Assembly: GCF_029846635.1 (NCBI RefSeq)
Contig: NZ_JARVTG010000001.1
Location: 62,001-126,000 of the forward strand
Length of the DNA: 64,000 nucleotides
Reading direction: 5' to 3'
Source: Pokkaliibacter sp. MBI-7
GTDB lineage: Bacteria; Pseudomonadota; Gammaproteobacteria; Pseudomonadales; Balneatricaceae
Shown here: positions 1 to 7,647 of the stretch, in pieces
Numbering within the stretch: position 1 is the stretch's first letter
How the letters are laid out: each line of letters begins with the position of its first letter
Program-made: the position numbers and the translations under genes
The notes under the pieces: model-generated
The model's input: only the letters and a program-made list of their open reading frames with translations
Database searches by the model: none
Told to the model about the DNA's origin: nothing

Positions 1-1
1 T

Positions 2-316
2 CATGCCCCTGTTCTTATTCCTCAGTCCATGGAGATCCTGTGTGAAGGCGCGGTACTTCAGCGCTACACCCAGGGGAGCTGGCAGGACAATGTGGTACTG
101 ATTCCTCGTCATCAGTGGCTGGCTACGCAGGCACAGATGGATCAGATCAGCGATACCTGGGTATCGCTGATCCATCAGGAGCAGTATGCCGAGGCGTCGG
201 CCTGGCAGGAGAAAGAGCATCGGCTGCGTGAGCAGCTGAGCTTGTCCTGTGTACTGGCCGGTGAGCCTGCGATTCAACAATGGGGACGTTTGCCGGGTTC
301 ACCTGAACCTGCCTGA
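2..316 (+). CDS. Hypothetical protein, 5'-truncated by window edge
   Basis: The reading frame is open from the first bases of the window and ends at a TGA at 314-316. The first in-frame ATG (29) has no Shine-Dalgarno sequence, so the true start probably lies to the left. The visible part is about 104 residues, hydrophilic, rich in Q, W and E, with no signal peptide or membrane segment and no motif I recognise. It lies just upstream of a run of small plus-strand genes that includes the RadC-like gene, which suggests an ICE accessory protein. Function unknown. Confidence 0.5.
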   Translation, partial: HAPVLIPQSMEILCEGAVLQRYTQGSWQDNVVLIPRHQWLATQAQMDQISDTWVSLIHQEQYAEASAWQEKEHRLREQLSLSCVLAGEPAIQQWGRLPGSPEPA

Positions 317-351
317 CGTCTGACTACACGCTGACGTTTCACATTAACCAT

Positions 352-409
352 CCCTGGGGGAAACACTCCCCCAGGGGGTGTTTCTCCGACTACTGTTTTG
401 GAGAACACC
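352..409 (+). promoter_or_regulatory. 5' leader with hairpin and SD-sequestering strand (copy 1)
   Basis: CCCTGGGGGA (352-361) pairs perfectly with TCCCCCAGGG (367-376) around a 5-nt loop. Directly after it GGTGTTTCTCC (377-387) is complementary, apart from one extra T, to GGAGAACACC (400-409), which is the SD region of the gene starting at 410. The same architecture recurs at 39889, 40355, 40764 and 41262, with a variant at 811. Translational control is inferred; the base pairing is seen directly. Confidence 0.6.
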
Positions 410-772
410 ATGGTTACTCTTTCCTCTATCTCTTCTACTCGCGCTGTTGTGTCCATGTTCGATGCTGTGCCCAAGACTCCGCAGGAGATTGTGGCACTGA
501 AACGTCGGTGGCGTGAAAGCTGTCGCGCATGGAACATCGAACAGACAGGCGGTTTTGAAGCGCATTATCTAGAGCTGTTGGCCTATCGCATTGAGTGTGA
601 GGCCCACAGCTGTGTGATCAAGAAAAGCCAGGCCTGGGATCATGAGATCAAGTTACTGGCTGATCGACTGGGTTGCTCTGGCAATCTCCGAGTGGCTGAG
701 TATGTGCTCAATATAGAACGCGCTTTACTGCGCTTTGAGGAGCCCGGGCTGCGTCTGCAGTCGGGGCGCTGA
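410..772 (+). CDS. Hypothetical protein (120 aa) behind structured leader
   Basis: I chose ATG 410 because GGAG at 400-403 is well spaced; an upstream TTG in frame at 398 would lie before that site. The product is soluble and mostly helical, with a central segment rich in Trp, Glu and His (ALKRRW, HYLELLAYRIECEAH). No catalytic motif, signal peptide or membrane segment is visible and I do not recognise the family. Its leader belongs to a structured family shared with the gene module at 39.9-41.7 kb, which supports membership of the same mobile element. Function unknown. Confidence 0.65.
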   Translation: MVTLSSISSTRAVVSMFDAVPKTPQEIVALKRRWRESCRAWNIEQTGGFEAHYLELLAYRIECEAHSCVIKKSQAWDHEIKLLADRLGCSGNLRVAEYVLNIERALLRFEEPGLRLQSGR

Positions 773-810
773 TCAGCGTTCTCTCTCTCGTTACTGTCTT
801 TTCTTTCACT

Positions 811-876
811 GCCCATGGGGATCTGTCCCTATGGGCAGATTCCCTGCCGGCGCAACCGGGGTGTTCACCCCAGAGG
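811..876 (+). promoter_or_regulatory. 5' leader hairpins (copy 2, variant)
   Basis: GCCCATGGGGA (811-821) pairs with TCCCTATGGGC (826-836). A second perfect hairpin, GGGGTG-TT-CACCCC (858-871), abuts the SD AGAGG (872-876) of the gene at 883. The first hairpin matches the other leaders in form (a GGGGA arm before a small loop, then TCCC). The SD-proximal hairpin differs in sequence, so this is a divergent member. Confidence 0.45.
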
Positions 877-882
877 TCCATC

Positions 883-1191
883 ATGGATACCACTGTGCTA
901 GCGCTGTTTCAGTTCGCCGCCATGCTAATGCAGCGGCGTGCTGCGCAGTTTCCTGTCTCAAAATTCACGCACTCGGCGATGTTTTGGCCCGAATGTCCCT
1001 GGGCTGAGCCCGGGGAGTGTGCCGTCGACTGGCGTTTGTTCGGTGGGCTGTCGCCCACGGAAGTCGCGGCGCTGTCTTCTACGGATCGGCAGTGTGTGAT
1101 GGCCCTTTCTCTGTCACCAGTCTGGCAGCAGTGTGTCACTACGCTCTTTGCAGAGATGGATGTCTGGCTGTCATCGGAGGTGGCAGCATGA
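883..1191 (+). CDS. Hypothetical protein (102 aa)
   Basis: ATG 883 follows an AGAGG site. The 102-residue product is rich in Cys, Trp and Ala (FWPECPWAE, VWQQCVTTL) and has no clear membrane segment. Its TGA overlaps the ATG of the RadC-like gene (ATGA at 1188-1191), so the two are probably translationally coupled. No family recognised. The leader upstream carries two hairpins similar in form to other element leaders in this window. Confidence 0.6.
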   Translation: MDTTVLALFQFAAMLMQRRAAQFPVSKFTHSAMFWPECPWAEPGECAVDWRLFGGLSPTEVAALSSTDRQCVMALSLSPVWQQCVTTLFAEMDVWLSSEVAA

Positions 1192-1646
1192 GTTTCTCTC
1201 TCAGTGCGGAAGAACGCGCCATTATCGATCAAGCAAAGGCGATTCTCATGGGGTCTCTACGAGAGCCAGGCGCTTCGATTCATGCGACGGACGCCGCACG
1301 CGATTATCTGTGGCTGCAGCTGGCCGCTCATGAGCGTGAGGTGTTTGCAGTGTTGTTTCTTGATACCCGACACAGGGTCATCAGTTACGACGAGCTGTTT
1401 TTCGGCAGCCTCGATAAAACGCGGGTGTACCCACGTGAAGTGATCAAGCTGGCTCTGCAACGCAATGCCGCGGCAGTCATCTTTGCTCACAATCACCCTA
1501 GCGGAGACCCCGCACCCAGTGAAGCCGATATCGCCATCACCCAGAGCCTCAAAACGGCGCTGGCACTGGTGGATATATGTCTACTCGATCATATCGTCAT
1601 AGGCCGAGAAGCCGTCTCGTCGATGGCTGAACTCGAACTGTTTTAA
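1188..1646 (+). CDS. radC: RadC-like JAB/MPN-domain protein
   Basis: 152-residue protein of the RadC/UPF0758 family with a JAMM-type metal site: Glu51 (EREVF), His101-x-His103 and Asp114 within the AHNHPSGDPAPSEAD block. The N-terminal helix-hairpin-helix region of chromosomal RadC is absent, so this is the short form typical of ICEs, prophages and plasmids. The name comes from an old DNA-repair assignment; the real activity of these short forms is not established. The start at 1188 overlaps the previous stop (ATGA). The open frame continues upstream to 1017 but would overlap the preceding gene, so 1188 is preferred. Confidence 0.9.
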   Translation: MSFSLSAEERAIIDQAKAILMGSLREPGASIHATDAARDYLWLQLAAHEREVFAVLFLDTRHRVISYDELFFGSLDKTRVYPREVIKLALQRNAAAVIFAHNHPSGDPAPSEADIAITQSLKTALALVDICLLDHIVIGREAVSSMAELELF

Positions 1647-1684
1647 CTCAACCACTCAACTCAACATAACCTTTGGAGGCCACC

Positions 1685-1915
1685 ATGGCTGAACTGACTC
1701 AACCCATGACCCAGTCTCAATTCCTGCAGCTGCAGGACGAACTGGACCAACGGCTACTTGCGTGCGCTATGGGCCAGGAGACAGACGATACGGATCTGCG
1801 TATCGCCGAACTCCATAGTCTACTAGATGACGCGCCCTGGACACTGGTGCCCGGTGAGGGGTGCATTCTCAAAACCCAGTGGGATGCCCTGTTTGCTGCG
1901 TCAGCGGCAAAATAA
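1685..1915 (+). CDS. Small hypothetical protein (76 aa)
   Basis: ATG 1685 sits 5 nt after GGAGG (1675-1679), a strong ribosome site. The 76-residue acidic product is predicted helical (FLQLQDELDQRLLACAMG, LRIAELHSLLDD) and has one Trp pair near the C-terminus. It follows radC in the same orientation and precedes a strong terminator, so it is the last gene of this short operon. No family recognised. Confidence 0.65.
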   Translation: MAELTQPMTQSQFLQLQDELDQRLLACAMGQETDDTDLRIAELHSLLDDAPWTLVPGEGCILKTQWDALFAASAAK

Positions 1916-1953
1916 TCCTTTCTCTTTGGTCGTGTGATACACGACGTGATGTG

Positions 1954-1980
1954 CGGCTCCTTCGGGGGCCGTTTTTGTTT
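1954..1980 (+). terminator. Rho-independent terminator
   Basis: CGGCTCC (1954-1960), loop TTCG, GGGGCCG (1965-1971), followed by TTTTTGTTT. It closes the radC-containing operon. Confidence 0.8.
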
Positions 1981-2154
1981 CTGTTGGGTCTGGGGTAGGC
2001 ATCATGACGTGTTTTGTAACCCCGAAACCTTGTAACTCGGCGGCATTTGTCTATATCATTTATATTGACATACCACTTAAATGAGCCACCAGCACACAGC
2101 ACCACCGCACGTTGCGCTATGCATTCGGGACGGGAGAGACGGCTACGGAGAACG

Positions 2155-3048
2155 ATGATGATACCGAGTGACTACCATGACGATCCTAAACTCACTCTGC
2201 TGACTGAGCAGCTGTATGAACTGCAGGTGCCTGCCAGCGTGTGCCTGTATGTGTTGTTGCGGAAGCGCGGTATCAAACTGGGCTTCCTGGCTGATTTTGT
2301 CGGTATGCCTTACCCAACACTGCTAGACAAGTTAGAAGTCCCCGGTCATCGCCGTCCCGAGGTGTACAGCAGAATGCAGCTGGACCTCCGTACTGCCTTG
2401 GGGGTCGATATGATCGGCATCTATCAGGAGGTAGTGTTTGGTGGTGCAGGCTATGACTATGATTACCCTGCTGTTGTTGCAGCGCTGTACGAGGCCAATG
2501 TCGAGGGTGCGGTCGTCATCTACGTGCTGTTCAAATTGTATGGCCAGCAGAAGGCCTTGCAGAGTAAAGATGACCTGGCTCAGTCGATTCTTGAAAAACA
2601 CAGCGCCATGAGAACTGGGCGCTTGATGGATACCTTGAACGCACGTTTAGGGACTCACGATGGAGTGACTCAGGACGTTGTGGCTGTTTTTGGGGTGGAT
2701 GTCGCCGCCCTGTATGGCAAGAAGAAAACTCTCTGGCCCAAGCGGGACACGTCCGAGTGTGCTATTGACCCAGAAAGGTTGGTGGCAGAGTTGCCTGGTA
2801 GCTATTACTCGGCCAAGTCGATGGAAGAGCTGGATGCAAAACGCCTGGATGAGTACCGCCAGATGATCTCCGGGGGCCGCAATGCACTGGAGGTTGCGCG
2901 TGAGATGCTGTCTCACAACATCATGCTGCGGGACGTGGCTGAAATAGTCGGGAAGACGCAGGACAATCTGTGTCATCGCATACCTAAAGCGGAGCGTGAT
3001 GCTCTGCGTCGTCAGGGTATTGAACGCACGGCCACGACGTCCAGTTGA
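2155..3048 (+). CDS. Unknown protein with internally repeated helical domain
   Basis: Start at ATG 2155 (or 2158) with CGGAG just upstream; longer in-frame starts back to 2047 lack a ribosome site. The product is about 297 residues with no signal peptide or membrane segment. Two stretches look alike. One begins PASVCLYVLLRKRGIK and runs to GVDMIGIY. The other begins EGAVVIYVLFKLYGQQ and runs to FGVDVAALYG. A third, C-terminal segment (MLRDVAEIVGKTQDNLCHRI) resembles a helix-turn-helix. This suggests a duplicated HTH-like, possibly DNA-binding, protein. It is monocistronic and terminated at 3081-3112. Function not assigned. Confidence 0.65.
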   Translation: MMIPSDYHDDPKLTLLTEQLYELQVPASVCLYVLLRKRGIKLGFLADFVGMPYPTLLDKLEVPGHRRPEVYSRMQLDLRTALGVDMIGIYQEVVFGGAGYDYDYPAVVAALYEANVEGAVVIYVLFKLYGQQKALQSKDDLAQSILEKHSAMRTGRLMDTLNARLGTHDGVTQDVVAVFGVDVAALYGKKKTLWPKRDTSECAIDPERLVAELPGSYYSAKSMEELDAKRLDEYRQMISGGRNALEVAREMLSHNIMLRDVAEIVGKTQDNLCHRIPKAERDALRRQGIERTATTSS

Positions 3049-3080
3049 TCCTGTTTTGATGCTGTTGTTTTTGATGACCG

Positions 3081-3112
3081 AATGGGGCTCCGCGTGAGCC
3101 CCATTTTGTTTT
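3081..3112 (+). terminator. Rho-independent terminator
   Basis: AATGGGGCTC (3081-3090), loop CGCGT, GAGCCCCATT (3096-3105), then TTGTTTTG: a perfect 10-bp stem that separates the gene at 2155 from the conjugation operon. Confidence 0.85.
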
Positions 3113-3210
3113 GGGGGCAATAAACCCTCGCTTTCTCCGTTAGGGTTGTTTACTGACGCGCTCAGTCACCTGCGGCACTGTGCCTCGCACAACGTTGTCG
3201 CGAGGTTCCT

Positions 3211-3921
3211 ATGAGCAGTCCGTTCTATCCCATCCGTTATCGCCAGTGGCGTACTCCCCTGTTTGCCTGTCTGTCACCCGGTCTGGCTGTTGCGCTGGCC
3301 TGCGGTGTGCTGGCCGGGTGTGCCCAGCAGCAACCTAAACCGGCCCCTGAACCTGTATCGTCGGTCAGCCCCTACCTGATTGCGCCTGATGTCTATGCAG
3401 GCGATCTGCCGGGTGTCGAAGCGGGGGCATCCCCTGCGACTGTTACCTATGGCCGTTATACCGAGGTAGCAGTGGGTCCAACCGTGGCCCAGCGCGATCT
3501 GATGGCACAGATCATCGATATCCAGATTCCTACCTCCATGTCGCCCAGTGTGGGTGATGCCGTGCGCTATGTCCTGGCCAAGTCGGGCTACAGCCTGGCG
3601 GCCCCTTCCTCCGTGACCGACCCGCTCTATACCGCCCCATTGCCTGCGCCGCTTTACCGCATTGGGCCGATGGCTCTGCGGGATGCGCTGCAAGTCTTGG
3701 GAGGTCCTGCCTGGCAGGTGCAAGTGGATGAGCTGCACCGCCTGGTGCAGTACGTGCCTCGCCCGGGCTATGCCGCACCGGCAGAGGTGGTGGATGTCAG
3801 CGCGTCGGCGCTGGCGACAGTGAAGGTGGGTCAGGCGAGTGAAGCCGGTACGGTGGATGAGAGGGAGGCCGCGGCGGTGCCAACGCCTGTGCGTCCGCGT
3901 CGTCAGTCCGGTGAGCAGTGA
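3211..3921 (+). CDS. PilL-like ICE lipoprotein (TIGR03748-type)
   Basis: 236 residues. N-terminal lipoprotein signal (hydrophobic residues about 19-35, lipobox VLAGC). A domain then follows with the recognisable order VTYGRYTEV, QRDLMAQIIDIQIP, VGDAVRYVLAKSGYSL, PLPAPLYRIGPMALRDALQVLGGPAW. This matches the N-terminal part of PilL proteins of PFGI-1-class ICEs, a secretin/PilQ-N-like fold in the mating apparatus envelope. It is the first gene of the conjugation operon, placed right after a terminator. The C-terminal 40 residues are low complexity. Confidence 0.8.
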   Translation: MSSPFYPIRYRQWRTPLFACLSPGLAVALACGVLAGCAQQQPKPAPEPVSSVSPYLIAPDVYAGDLPGVEAGASPATVTYGRYTEVAVGPTVAQRDLMAQIIDIQIPTSMSPSVGDAVRYVLAKSGYSLAAPSSVTDPLYTAPLPAPLYRIGPMALRDALQVLGGPAWQVQVDELHRLVQYVPRPGYAAPAEVVDVSASALATVKVGQASEAGTVDEREAAAVPTPVRPRRQSGEQ

Positions 3922-3932
3922 GGAGCACGGCC

Positions 3933-4757
3933 ATGAGTCAGGATTATCAACCCTCTGCACTGGATGTGCTTGATGATGACCAGCCCGCAATGCAGCGGGC
4001 ACCCCATCAAGCATCGCTTGGAAGTGGCGCAGATCGTCAGGATCGCAGCGGGCGAGTAGCCCCGCGTGCAGGTAATGGTCTGGCCGTGCTGGCATTGATC
4101 TCCGGCGTGCTGGCGTTAGGGGTGTCGGGCTTTGGGATCTATCAGAACCTGCAGCTGGGTTCGAGCGACCGGCAGCAGTCAGCGGTAATCAATGCTCAGG
4201 CTGCGGCAGTGGAGAAGGAGTTGAATGAGCTTCGCAGCTATACCACGGGTCTGGAACAGAAATTGACGGCATTGTCGTCCACCTCAAATGGTCTGGTCGG
4301 GCTGGCGAGTCGAATCGATCAACTGGAGCGCAGCCAGGGAGCCGGCAGTGCCATGACCGAGGAGTTACACAAGGCGCTGGCCGGACTCGGTGACCGTCTG
4401 GGAGTGGCGGAATCATCACTCACGGTGATGTCGGCCCGTCTCGATGCGCAGTCTGCTCAGGTGGAGGCCAATGCCGCTGCCGCTGTTCAGGCACGGCAGG
4501 TCACGGTGGCTTCTGCAAAAAAGCCGGTGACCCGCACGAGTAAGCCACGGGTCCTGACGCCCCCCTTTGTGGTACTGGGGGCTGAGGTGCGGGGCGGTGA
4601 GTCCTTTTTATCCGTCGCGCCCTCGGCGACCTCATCGTTATCGCAGGTCGTGTTGCTGAAAGTGGGGAGCGTGTATTCCGGCTGGAAATTGCAGTCACTG
4701 GGTGATGGACGCGCTGTATTTAACGTCAGCGGGCGTAGCCAGGAGGTGGCGTTATGA
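3933..4757 (+). CDS. Membrane-anchored coiled-coil ICE protein
   Basis: ATG 3933 is chosen because GAGGAG lies 9-14 nt upstream. The 274-residue product has a cytoplasmic N-terminus and one membrane segment at about residues 48-68 (LAVLALISGVLALGVSGFGI). A long coiled coil (about 75-185) and a C-terminal globular domain (PPFVVLGAEVRGGESFLSVAP, LLKVGSVYSGWKLQSLGDGRAVF) follow. This topology is usual for an inner-membrane component of the mating-pair apparatus between PilL and PFL_4693 homologues. Its stop overlaps the next start (ATGA). I do not have a firm family name. Confidence 0.7.
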   Translation: MSQDYQPSALDVLDDDQPAMQRAPHQASLGSGADRQDRSGRVAPRAGNGLAVLALISGVLALGVSGFGIYQNLQLGSSDRQQSAVINAQAAAVEKELNELRSYTTGLEQKLTALSSTSNGLVGLASRIDQLERSQGAGSAMTEELHKALAGLGDRLGVAESSLTVMSARLDAQSAQVEANAAAAVQARQVTVASAKKPVTRTSKPRVLTPPFVVLGAEVRGGESFLSVAPSATSSLSQVVLLKVGSVYSGWKLQSLGDGRAVFNVSGRSQEVAL

Positions 4758-5536
4758 CGCCGCTAAAGTGGCTGGTAATGGGAGTGTCGCTGTCGGTTGT
4801 GGGTCAGTGTCTGGCAGGTTCTGTGGGTACCTCTCGCGCGGAAACGTCACAGATGACCCAGTCTCAGGGGGCGCAATCACAAGCCGTCGATTCCTCTGCA
4901 ACCGCAGCGGAGTGGGGGCTGAGCGCCGGTGAGTGGACGCAATATCAGCAGGCCATGGCCGGTCAGCGGGGGATCTGGTCGCCGGGGCTGGACCCGATTA
5001 CCACCCTTGGGGTCACCGCTAAGACAGACGCAGAGAGACGGCGTTTCGCCGAGCTGTTTGTCAAAGCCGAGGCGGTGCGGGTGGAGAAAGAACTCGCCTT
5101 CCAGAAAGCGGTTGATGCGGCCTGGGCACGGCTACTCCCCACCACGCAGCCCATCATGGGGCTGGCCAGTTCGTCACCTGCTTCTTCAGCGTCACCTTTT
5201 GGTCAGCCTGCGGTGCCATCGGTGGGGGTGATGAGCGCCGGACGAGTCTCATTATTTGTGCGTGATAACTGCGTGCTCTGTGATCGTGAGCTGAAAAAGC
5301 TGCTGAGCCAGAACCGCCCGATCGACATCTATCTGGTCGGCAGTGAGGGTAACGACCGAACCATTCAGTTGTGGGCACTGGCACGGGGGATCAGCCCCGC
5401 CGCCGTCAAGTCAAAGCAGATCACCCTCAACCATGATAACGGCACCTGGGCATCCATGGCCGGAGCTGCTCATGCCGGTGATTTGCCCGGTCTTATGCAA
5501 CAGGTCGCCGGTGAGTGGCGAATCGTGCACGAATGA
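4754..5536 (+). CDS. ICE protein, PFL_4693 family (TIGR03759)
   Basis: 260 residues with an N-terminal signal peptide (about 1-24). Diagnostic blocks are AAEWGLSAGEWTQYQQAM, GIWSPGLDPITTLGV, RRRFAELFVKAEAVRVEKEL, DNCVLCDREL and KSKQITLNHDNGTW. The CVLC motif in the C-terminal half resembles a thioredoxin-like CxxC, so a role in disulfide handling in the periplasm is possible. Family function is not established beyond belonging to the G-type conjugation system. It overlaps both neighbours by 4 nt. Confidence 0.85.
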   Translation: MTPLKWLVMGVSLSVVGQCLAGSVGTSRAETSQMTQSQGAQSQAVDSSATAAEWGLSAGEWTQYQQAMAGQRGIWSPGLDPITTLGVTAKTDAERRRFAELFVKAEAVRVEKELAFQKAVDAAWARLLPTTQPIMGLASSSPASSASPFGQPAVPSVGVMSAGRVSLFVRDNCVLCDRELKKLLSQNRPIDIYLVGSEGNDRTIQLWALARGISPAAVKSKQITLNHDNGTWASMAGAAHAGDLPGLMQQVAGEWRIVHE

Positions 5537-6105
5537 GGCCGGTCACTGTGACGGCCGCTCTCCTGCTCTGGGGCATTTCACTGTTGCCTGGCGTGGCGAC
5601 AGCTGCCCGTTTTGTGCCTCCGCCGTCGTTTCAGATGGTAGCCCAGGAGGCAGCCGTTCCCGATGTGCTGCTGTACGCCCTGACGCAAACCGAGAGCAAT
5701 GCCGGTTTGGTGGATGGCAGCTTCAGTCCGTGGCCATGGACACTGAATGTCGCGGGTAAAGGGTTTCGTTATCACTCCCGTGCTGAGGCTTGCAGCGCCC
5801 TGCAGGAGGCACTGGCGAGTCACCGTCCGGGCAACATCGATGTCGGCATTGCACAGGTGAATATCGGTGCCAACGGTCATCGTTTTTCATCGCCCTGTGC
5901 GGGACTTGATCCAATGCTGAATCTGCGTACAGCCGCGCAGATCCTGCGTGAGCAGTTTGAGGCCAGCAAGGGCAGCCAGGGAAACCCGGTGGACGACTGG
6001 ATCTGGGCTGCAGGTCGGTATCACCGGCCTGCAGGCGGTGAGCCTGCGGCGAAGTACCGGGCAACCGTCAGACGGTTTTTGCGCAAGTTGGGATTACAGG
6101 TGTGA
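5533..6105 (+). CDS. Lytic transglycosylase (SLT-like) of the conjugation system
   Basis: ATG 5533 overlaps the upstream TGA (ATGA). 190 residues with a Sec signal peptide (TAALLLWGISLLPGVATA). The SLT core shows the catalytic Glu in TQTESNAG, then DVGIAQVNIGANGHRF and the AAQILREQFEASKG helix. It probably opens peptidoglycan locally for assembly of the type IV secretion channel, like VirB1. Located between PFL_4693 and PFL_4695 homologues as in other ICEs of this class. Confidence 0.85.
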   Translation: MRPVTVTAALLLWGISLLPGVATAARFVPPPSFQMVAQEAAVPDVLLYALTQTESNAGLVDGSFSPWPWTLNVAGKGFRYHSRAEACSALQEALASHRPGNIDVGIAQVNIGANGHRFSSPCAGLDPMLNLRTAAQILREQFEASKGSQGNPVDDWIWAAGRYHRPAGGEPAAKYRATVRRFLRKLGLQV

Positions 6106-6122
6106 TGAATAAGGAGGGGGTG

Positions 6123-6662
6123 ATGCAAGGTATGCAAGCGATGCGGTGGGTGGTCGGGGGCTTGTTGGCCGTGGCGATGAGTCAGGCCATGGCGCTGGAA
6201 GTTGTGGCGGATCACGGTGGTGTGCCAGCACAGCCGTATTACTCACCAATCAATAACGTGTCGGACCCGGAGATCGCTGGAGAACCCGCGCCGGTACGCC
6301 CGCCTCTGGCAGCGGCAGGTCTGCCCCATCAGGTGAGTATTGCCGACATGCTGCCGGTGACCAGCCAGCTGCAGCCCAGGCGCGTGGCACGGCGTGCCGT
6401 GAGCCTGCCGGGGATGACGCCGTTGTTTCTGGTCGGCTACGACAACCTGAGTCTGCAGTGGTTGAAGGTGCGCGGTGGACAGTTGCAGCAGATGCGGGCC
6501 ACCGGCGTGGTCGTGAACGTGCAAACACCGGCACAACTGGCGGAGCTGCAGCGCATGGTACCCGGTGTGCAGTTGCTGCCAGAGTCCGCCGATGATATGG
6601 GCTCGCGTCTTCAGCTGTCTGGCTATCCGGTACTGATCACGGCCACGGCCATCGAGCAATAA
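6123..6662 (+). CDS. ICE protein, PFL_4695 family (TIGR03765)
   Basis: ATG 6123 is preferred because AAGGAGG (6111-6117) lies 5 nt upstream; two earlier ATGs at 6102 and 6105 lack such a site. 179 residues with a signal peptide ending near SQAMA. Conserved blocks: SIADMLPVTSQLQPRRV, TPLFLVGYDNLSLQWLKVRG, GVVVNVQTPAQLAELQ, DDMGSRLQLSGYPVLIT. Exported protein of the mating apparatus with unknown biochemical role. In related ICEs the next gene is traD; here an unknown gene and a traD remnant follow. Confidence 0.85.
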   Translation: MQGMQAMRWVVGGLLAVAMSQAMALEVVADHGGVPAQPYYSPINNVSDPEIAGEPAPVRPPLAAAGLPHQVSIADMLPVTSQLQPRRVARRAVSLPGMTPLFLVGYDNLSLQWLKVRGGQLQQMRATGVVVNVQTPAQLAELQRMVPGVQLLPESADDMGSRLQLSGYPVLITATAIEQ

Positions 6663-6673
6663 GAGGACGCAAG

Positions 6674-7288
6674 ATGTTAACGACTCGTGTAGGCAAGAGC
6701 CGTCTGGCTGAGCTGGCCCTGCGGCAGGCGCTGGATGAGGATCGCCCTCCCCGCCCCACGTCACTGCATGCGGATCCTGCCGGCATGGCCGAAGAGGGGC
6801 TGGCGTTCAGCCAGGCCTGGGCCCGGCTGAGCATGCACCCGGATCTGTCGCGCTGCGCATCCGGGGTGGCCGCACAGGTGGTGGAAGATGCGTCCAGGGC
6901 GTTGATTCCGCTGGTGCGCCGGGCACGGGGGGTACTGGGCGAATCAATGAGCAATACGGATCTGCAGGCGGTGATGTGTGATCGCTCAGGGTTGTTTGCC
7001 CTGTGTGAACGATATACCGCGCACTACCTGGATGTGATGCAGCCCCTCACCTGGATGCTGGTGTCCGACCGGCAGGCACAGCTGCACCGCTCTGCCATTC
7101 CCCGTGAGTGTGCGGGACGGGATGCTCGTATGATCGCCATCGTGCAGCTGGTTCGGGAACGGCAACTGCGGATAGATGATGGGCTCTGTGCAGCGCTGAT
7201 ACGGCTGCTGGGGTTCAGTGCCGAGCGGGTGTGTCTGTTACTGACGGCAGCACAGGCATTGTTGGCTGACGAGGGAGCAGAGGCGTGA
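6674..7288 (+). CDS. Hypothetical protein (204 aa) in conjugation operon
   Basis: 204 residues, soluble, Ala/Leu/Arg-rich and apparently all-helical (RLAELALRQALDEDR, GLAFSQAWARLSM, LCAALIRLLGFSAERV). AGAGGACGCAAG precedes ATG 6674. It overlaps the next start by 4 nt, so it is part of the operon. I do not recognise a family and see no catalytic signature. It occupies the slot just before the coupling-protein gene in related elements. Confidence 0.65.
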   Translation: MLTTRVGKSRLAELALRQALDEDRPPRPTSLHADPAGMAEEGLAFSQAWARLSMHPDLSRCASGVAAQVVEDASRALIPLVRRARGVLGESMSNTDLQAVMCDRSGLFALCERYTAHYLDVMQPLTWMLVSDRQAQLHRSAIPRECAGRDARMIAIVQLVRERQLRIDDGLCAALIRLLGFSAERVCLLLTAAQALLADEGAEA

Positions 7289-7638
7289 CCGACAAGCATG
7301 TTATTGAGTCGTTGCTGCGCCCGGCGGTGGAGCTTAATACCGTGGCAGTGGCCGTATCTGCGGCCTTTGTGTCTGCCACCGCGCCCTGGTCGCTGGCTCT
7401 CACGCCGTCGGTAGGCTACGGGGTGGCGTGCGGCTTTGGTGTACTTGCCTGGGTGCGCTGGAATGAGGCGTCGGTGGTACTGCGCTACCGCCGTAGCTCC
7501 AATACGATAGCAACCTACAAGGCCTGGCGTATGCAGAAGGCTGAACTCAGTGAGCTGGGTCTGGTCGCAGGCATGGGGGTCGCACTGGTGATTCTGGTGC
7601 TTTACCTGGCCAACAAAGCCGCCGCCATTCTCGCGTGA
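7285..7638 (+). CDS. Probable in-frame fusion of traD N-terminus and TIGR03745 C-terminus
   Basis: 117 residues, starting at GTG 7285 (overlapping the upstream stop). Residues about 1-70 (ESLLRPAVELNTVAVAVSAA through VVLRYRRSS) resemble the membrane-spanning N-terminus of SXT/PFL-type TraD coupling proteins. Those normally continue with a LP-x-Y and LFLGRGF segment and a 600-residue ATPase. From residue about 73 (NTIATYKAWRM through LVILVLYLANKAAAIL) it instead resembles the C-terminal half of the small membrane protein TIGR03745. In related ICEs traD, TIGR03747, a RAQPRD gene and TIGR03758 lie between these two points. An internal deletion joining the two reading frames near 7495-7505 explains the protein and the missing genes. 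Family likeness is from memory. Confidence 0.6.
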   Translation: MTDKHVIESLLRPAVELNTVAVAVSAAFVSATAPWSLALTPSVGYGVACGFGVLAWVRWNEASVVLRYRRSSNTIATYKAWRMQKAELSELGLVAGMGVALVILVLYLANKAAAILA

Positions 7639-7647
7639 GGCTGAGTC

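Noticed and set aside
3274..4095. Long minus-strand open frame opposite the PilL-like gene
   Set aside because: His/Arg-rich low-complexity translation typical of antisense frames.
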